41,832 bases of DNA from Candidatus Omnitrophota bacterium (lineage in GTDB: Bacteria; Omnitrophota; Gorgyraeia; Velamenicoccales; Velamenicoccaceae): assembly GCA_003451585.1 (NCBI GenBank), contig DMEU01000023.1, positions 94,459-136,290 on the forward strand, read 5' to 3'. The stretch's first letter is position 1. The number at the start of each line of letters is the position of its first letter. Shown one piece after another: positions 39,063-41,832 of the stretch. A model generated the notes under the pieces. The model was not told the DNA's origin, did no database searches, and was given only the letters and a program-made list of their open reading frames with translations. The position numbers and the translations under genes are program-made.

Positions 39063-40523
39063 TTACCCCTTAATAACCCCTATCGGGCGCATCCGGGCTA
39101 CTCTTTTTGCTATACCCGCATTATGCACTACATCAACGACGTCATTTACATCTTTATACGCCGACGGCGCCTCTTCGACAACAGTGCCGTGGCCTGAAGC
39201 CATGACCACAATACCTTTTGCCTCAAGTTCTTTAAGCAACTGGTGGTAGTCAACCGTCCTTTTTGCCTCATGGCGGGATTTGAGCCTGCCTGCACCGTGG
39301 CAGGTCGTGCCGAACGTCTCGCTCATCGCCTTTTCTGTCCCCACGAGCAAATATGAATTTCGGCCCATATCGCCGGGTATGATCACCGGCTGGCCAATAA
39401 GCCTATATTTTTCCGGAACAGCAGGGTTCCCCGGGCCGAATGCGCGCGTCGCTCCTTTGCGGTGCACGCAAAGAAGGCGCTCTTTGCCGTCGATAACGTG
39501 TTTCTCTATTTTGGCTATATTGTGCGCCACATCATAGATGAGGAACATCCCCAATTTTTCCCACGATTGAGCAAATGTCTTCTCAAATGCAAGGCGGCAC
39601 AGGTGCATAAGGCACTGCCTGTTGTTCCAGGCGTAATTTGCCGCGGCCCTCATAGCCCCAAGATATTGTTTTCCTTCGGGTGATTCCACCGGCGCAGACG
39701 CAAGCTGCCTGTCCGGCACATTTATATTATATTTAACCATGCACTTGAGCATGACCTTTATGAAATCATCACAAACCTGGTAACCCAGGCCGCGCGAACC
39801 GCTGTGTATCATCACCATTACCTGGCCCAACTCAAGGCCAAGCGCGTCGGCGGCTTCCACGTCGTAGAGCTGGTCTATTACCTGGACTTCTAAAAAGTGA
39901 TTGCCGGAGCCGAGCGTGCCGGATTGCGACTTGCCCCTATCATAGGCGCGGCTTGAGACCAGCTCAGGGTCAGCTCCTTTAATAGCCCCCTGCTCTTCGG
40001 TTGAATCAAGGTCATCCTCGATGCCGAACCCATTCTTTACCGCCCAACCGGCGCCTTTTACAAGTATCTCTTTTTCCTCTTTGCCTGCGGCCCTGATAGC
40101 GCCCTCGGAACCGACGCCCGCCGGAATAGTATTGAACAGGCCGGCGACCAGGCCTTTTAGGTGCGGCCGAACGTCTTTTTCCATTAAGCAGGTGCGCATC
40201 AAACGCACGCCGCAATTTATGTCAAACCCTACGCCTCCAGGTGAAACAACTCCGCCCTTTTCTACGTCAGTCGCCGCGACCCCTCCTATAGGAAAACCGT
40301 ATCCCCAATGGATGTCCGGCATCCCGAGCGAATGCTTGATGATGCCTGGCAAAAAGGCGACATTGGCGACCTGCTCGGCCGCTTTGTCATGTCGTATATC
40401 CTTAAGTAATTTCTCGTCGGCATAAATAATACCGTCGACCCGCATGCCGGCTTTATAGCTCTTTGGTATGCGCCAGCGATAATCATCTATCTTTTCTAAC
40501 GGCCCTTGCCAAGTCTCGCTCAT
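39063..40523 (-). CDS. rtcB: RNA-splicing ligase RtcB
   Basis: This 486-residue ligase joins 2',3'-cyclic phosphate and 5'-OH RNA ends, using GTP and Mn2+. Signatures are PGGVGFDINCGVRLM (metal Cys), GTLGSGNHFLEVQ (metal His), VMIHSGSRGLGYQ, and TTCHGAGRLKSR with the guanylylated His. The length is that of archaeal-type RtcB (~480), longer than the E. coli form (408). It is encoded 4 bp overlapping its activator archease. Roles are RNA repair or tRNA splicing; no split tRNA is seen here. Confidence 0.95.
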   Translation of the reverse strand: MSETWQGPLEKIDDYRWRIPKSYKAGMRVDGIIYADEKLLKDIRHDKAAEQVANVAFLPGIIKHSLGMPDIHWGYGFPIGGVAATDVEKGGVVSPGGVGFDINCGVRLMRTCLMEKDVRPHLKGLVAGLFNTIPAGVGSEGAIRAAGKEEKEILVKGAGWAVKNGFGIEDDLDSTEEQGAIKGADPELVSSRAYDRGKSQSGTLGSGNHFLEVQVIDQLYDVEAADALGLELGQVMVMIHSGSRGLGYQVCDDFIKVMLKCMVKYNINVPDRQLASAPVESPEGKQYLGAMRAAANYAWNNRQCLMHLCRLAFEKTFAQSWEKLGMFLIYDVAHNIAKIEKHVIDGKERLLCVHRKGATRAFGPGNPAVPEKYRLIGQPVIIPGDMGRNSYLLVGTEKAMSETFGTTCHGAGRLKSRHEAKRTVDYHQLLKELEAKGIVVMASGHGTVVEEAPSAYKDVNDVVDVVHNAGIAKRVARMRPIGVIKG

Positions 40524-40945
40524 ACGTCAAATATTATATTTGCCTTCCAGCCGTTTTTTACCTTTTCCACTTTGAGCTCGTGATACGTTACAGCCTTTAT
40601 CTCCTGGCCTGGCTCAAAAAAATCCTTATCGAATGTCTCAAAAAGGACCTTTGCTTCCATGGCCTCTTCGGTGACATCCAAAGATTTTATCCTGCGAAGG
40701 ACAAGAGACCTTGATGAAGAATAAAAGAGCAGTTCATCGAGCCAGGCCTTCAACAGGTCTTCCAGGCTCTCCTCTGACCTGTTTATAGCAACCTCTACCA
40801 GATCAGCCTGAGGCCTGTTCTGTTTTTTAGAAACAAGCACGCCAAACATGGCCAGGGCAGCCGATGTAAAAAGTTCTTTTAAAGAACCGCCATAGACAGA
40901 AACTGCCACATCCGCTGTGTGCTTAGAAAACTCGTATCTCTTCAT
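40520..40945 (-). CDS. Archease, RtcB activator
   Basis: This 141-residue protein has the archease opening KRYEFSKHTADVAVSVYGGS with the metal-binding Asp, then LKELFTSAALAMFGVL, LLKAWLDELLFYSS, and the C-terminal AVTYHELKVEKVKNGWKANI with IFDV. Archease helps guanylylate RtcB and lets it turn over. The stop overlaps the rtcB start by 4 bp. Confidence 0.93.
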   Translation of the reverse strand: MKRYEFSKHTADVAVSVYGGSLKELFTSAALAMFGVLVSKKQNRPQADLVEVAINRSEESLEDLLKAWLDELLFYSSSRSLVLRRIKSLDVTEEAMEAKVLFETFDKDFFEPGQEIKAVTYHELKVEKVKNGWKANIIFDV

Positions 40946-40984
40946 ATCGCAATGTCTTATCTTATCAATAAAATGTCAGAGCGT

Positions 40985-41644
40985 CTATAAAAAATCAACT
41001 TTTTCTTTCAGCTCTTTGAAGGAAGGAAAAACATGATCGGCGCTTTTCAGGTAGCCTTTTGGCAGGGAGGTTTCCAGGGCGATACAGGCGATCTTTGCAT
41101 GCTTGGCGGAGCGTATGCCGAAAGGGGCATTTTCAATAACAACCGCTTCTTTAGCCCTTATGCCTAACTTTTTTAGTGCCAAAAGATACGGCTCAGGGTG
41201 TGGTTTTCCGCGCTTTACCTCATCGCCTGTGATCGTGACCTCGAATAAGCCAAGCAGTTTTTCAGGCAAGATCCTTACGACTTCATGCCTGGCTGTGCCG
41301 GTCACAAGCGCAAGCCTGATACCCTTGGACCTTAAAAAATACAGGAACGGCCTGGAGCCGCGTATGAAACGCCTTCGGACTGTTTTCTTGAACAACCTCT
41401 CCTTTTCAGCCAATATCCTCTTCATCCTATGCTCGTCATAACGCTCGCCGCGCTCAGAGAATATCTCCTTAATGGTGATATTCCCCGGCTGGCCTTCACG
41501 CAGGTATATCTCGCATTCGGATACGTTGATACCCTCGTCTTTGAATACCTTCTTCCAGGCGCGGTAGTGGTACGGCATGGTGTTGGTAATAACACCGTCC
41601 ATATCGAATATCCCCGCCTTTACCTTGAACACTGTCTTATGCAT
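40985..41644 (-). CDS. HAD-family hydrolase, beta-phosphoglucomutase-like
   Basis: This protein of about 219 residues has motif I AGIFDMDGVITNTMPYHYRA, a helical cap, motif II LALVTGTARHEV, motif III Lys in GDEVKRGKPHPEPYLLALKK, and motif IV VVIENAPFGIRSAKHAKI. DxDGVxxxT with a C1 cap fits phosphatases and beta-phosphoglucomutases. The start is set at the ATG at 41644; a GTG at 41671 would add nine residues. A TATAAT lies 6-11 bp before the ATG, so the leader may be very short. The substrate is not known. Confidence 0.88.
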   Translation of the reverse strand: MHKTVFKVKAGIFDMDGVITNTMPYHYRAWKKVFKDEGINVSECEIYLREGQPGNITIKEIFSERGERYDEHRMKRILAEKERLFKKTVRRRFIRGSRPFLYFLRSKGIRLALVTGTARHEVVRILPEKLLGLFEVTITGDEVKRGKPHPEPYLLALKKLGIRAKEAVVIENAPFGIRSAKHAKIACIALETSLPKGYLKSADHVFPSFKELKEKVDFL

Positions 41645-41706
41645 AGCCCTATAATTATAAGATATCGCCACAAAAAGAAAAGCATAATCGCAACATACTC
41701 AACATA

Positions 41707-41789
41707 GCCTCCCAAACCGCTTCCGGCATTTTCTCTACCTACAACATTCAATAGCCTACTCGTGCCTCCAAAGCCGCTTCCGGCATTTT
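41707..41789. repeat. Two copies of a 26-bp repeat, GCCTCC..CCGCTTCCGGCATTTT
   Basis: Positions 41707-41732 and 41764-41789 match at 24 of 26 bases, 57 bp apart, in the gene-free end of the window (41672-41832). Each holds a small CCG-cttc-CGG hairpin. On the minus strand they could be read as NAGSGFGG/NAGSGLGG, but no ribosome-binding site or domain supports a gene. It is probably a dispersed intergenic repeat. Confidence 0.6.
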
Positions 41790-41832
41790 TTCCGTATACA
41801 GCCTTCATCAGCCTTCACGGGCCGCCGGTAAT

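Noticed and set aside
41620..41808. Gly-rich minus-strand ORF (NAGSGFGG, NAGSGLGG)
   Set aside because: The apparent peptide repeats come from a 26-bp DNA repeat with hairpins. The frame overlaps the HAD gene start and has no ribosome-binding signal.

Overview
The window is bacterial. From about 13.19 kb rightward it is a moderately GC-rich chromosome with tightly packed genes, nearly all on the minus strand: sulfur assimilation, siroheme synthesis, two-component signalling, serine tRNAs with seryl-tRNA synthetase, and RtcB/archease. To the left of about 13.19 kb it is visibly AT-rich and carries mobile and defence genes. No rRNA or other taxonomic marker is present. The mix of short genes, many 4-bp ATGA overlaps and a compact sulfur/siroheme cluster fits an uncultured lineage such as Omnitrophota, but that assignment is only a guess. 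The first ~96 bases are low-complexity T-rich sequence that looks like a failing contig end.

1-13,186: an integrated mobile element, probably a phage satellite or stripped prophage, inserted at the 3' end of tRNA-Ser(GCU). From left to right it holds (i) a two-gene HEPN + OLD-ATPase/TOPRIM module, (ii) a restriction-modification set of a PD-(D/E)XK endonuclease, Vsr and an m5C methyltransferase with a DNA-binding-like N-terminus, (iii) a tyrosine recombinase beside a repeat-bearing intergenic region, (iv) small accessory genes (HAD, TPR, nuclease-like, Cys-rich membrane protein), (v) a divergent XRE regulator with a palindromic operator, and (vi) a packaging-type block of adenine methylase, ParB-like protein and small and large terminase. 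No capsid, portal or tail gene is seen. The adenine methylase mRNA begins with a leader that folds like a terminator/antiterminator switch.

13,187-17,900: tRNA-Ser(GCU), transaldolase, a two-subunit 2-oxoacid:ferredoxin oxidoreductase and a tiny 4-oxalocrotonate tautomerase.

17,283-29,676: a sulfur and siroheme supercluster. MetX/MetW, CysK, MetY, a small siroheme sulfite reductase and an APS/PAPS reductase handle sulfur. HemA, HemL, HemB, HemC, CobA and precorrin-2 dehydrogenase make the siroheme that the reductase needs. HemC lacks its whole third domain, HemA lacks most of its dimerisation domain, and no HemD is visible. A cysteine-free Rrf2 (CymR-like) repressor and a divergent TauE exporter sit at the head of the cluster with matching operator-like sites.

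29,689-37,800: a bidirectional terminator, then a receiver protein, a hybrid PAS/HAMP histidine kinase and a kinase-less HAMP-PAS partner; tRNA-Ser(UGA); a lone CpaF/TadA ATPase with PAS and CBS proteins; and tRNA-Ser(CGA). The two tRNA-Ser genes carry the same ~73-bp hairpin-rich sequence at their 3' ends.

37,167-41,832: a membrane protein, SerS, RtcB, archease and a HAD phosphatase/phosphomutase, ending in a short dispersed repeat.
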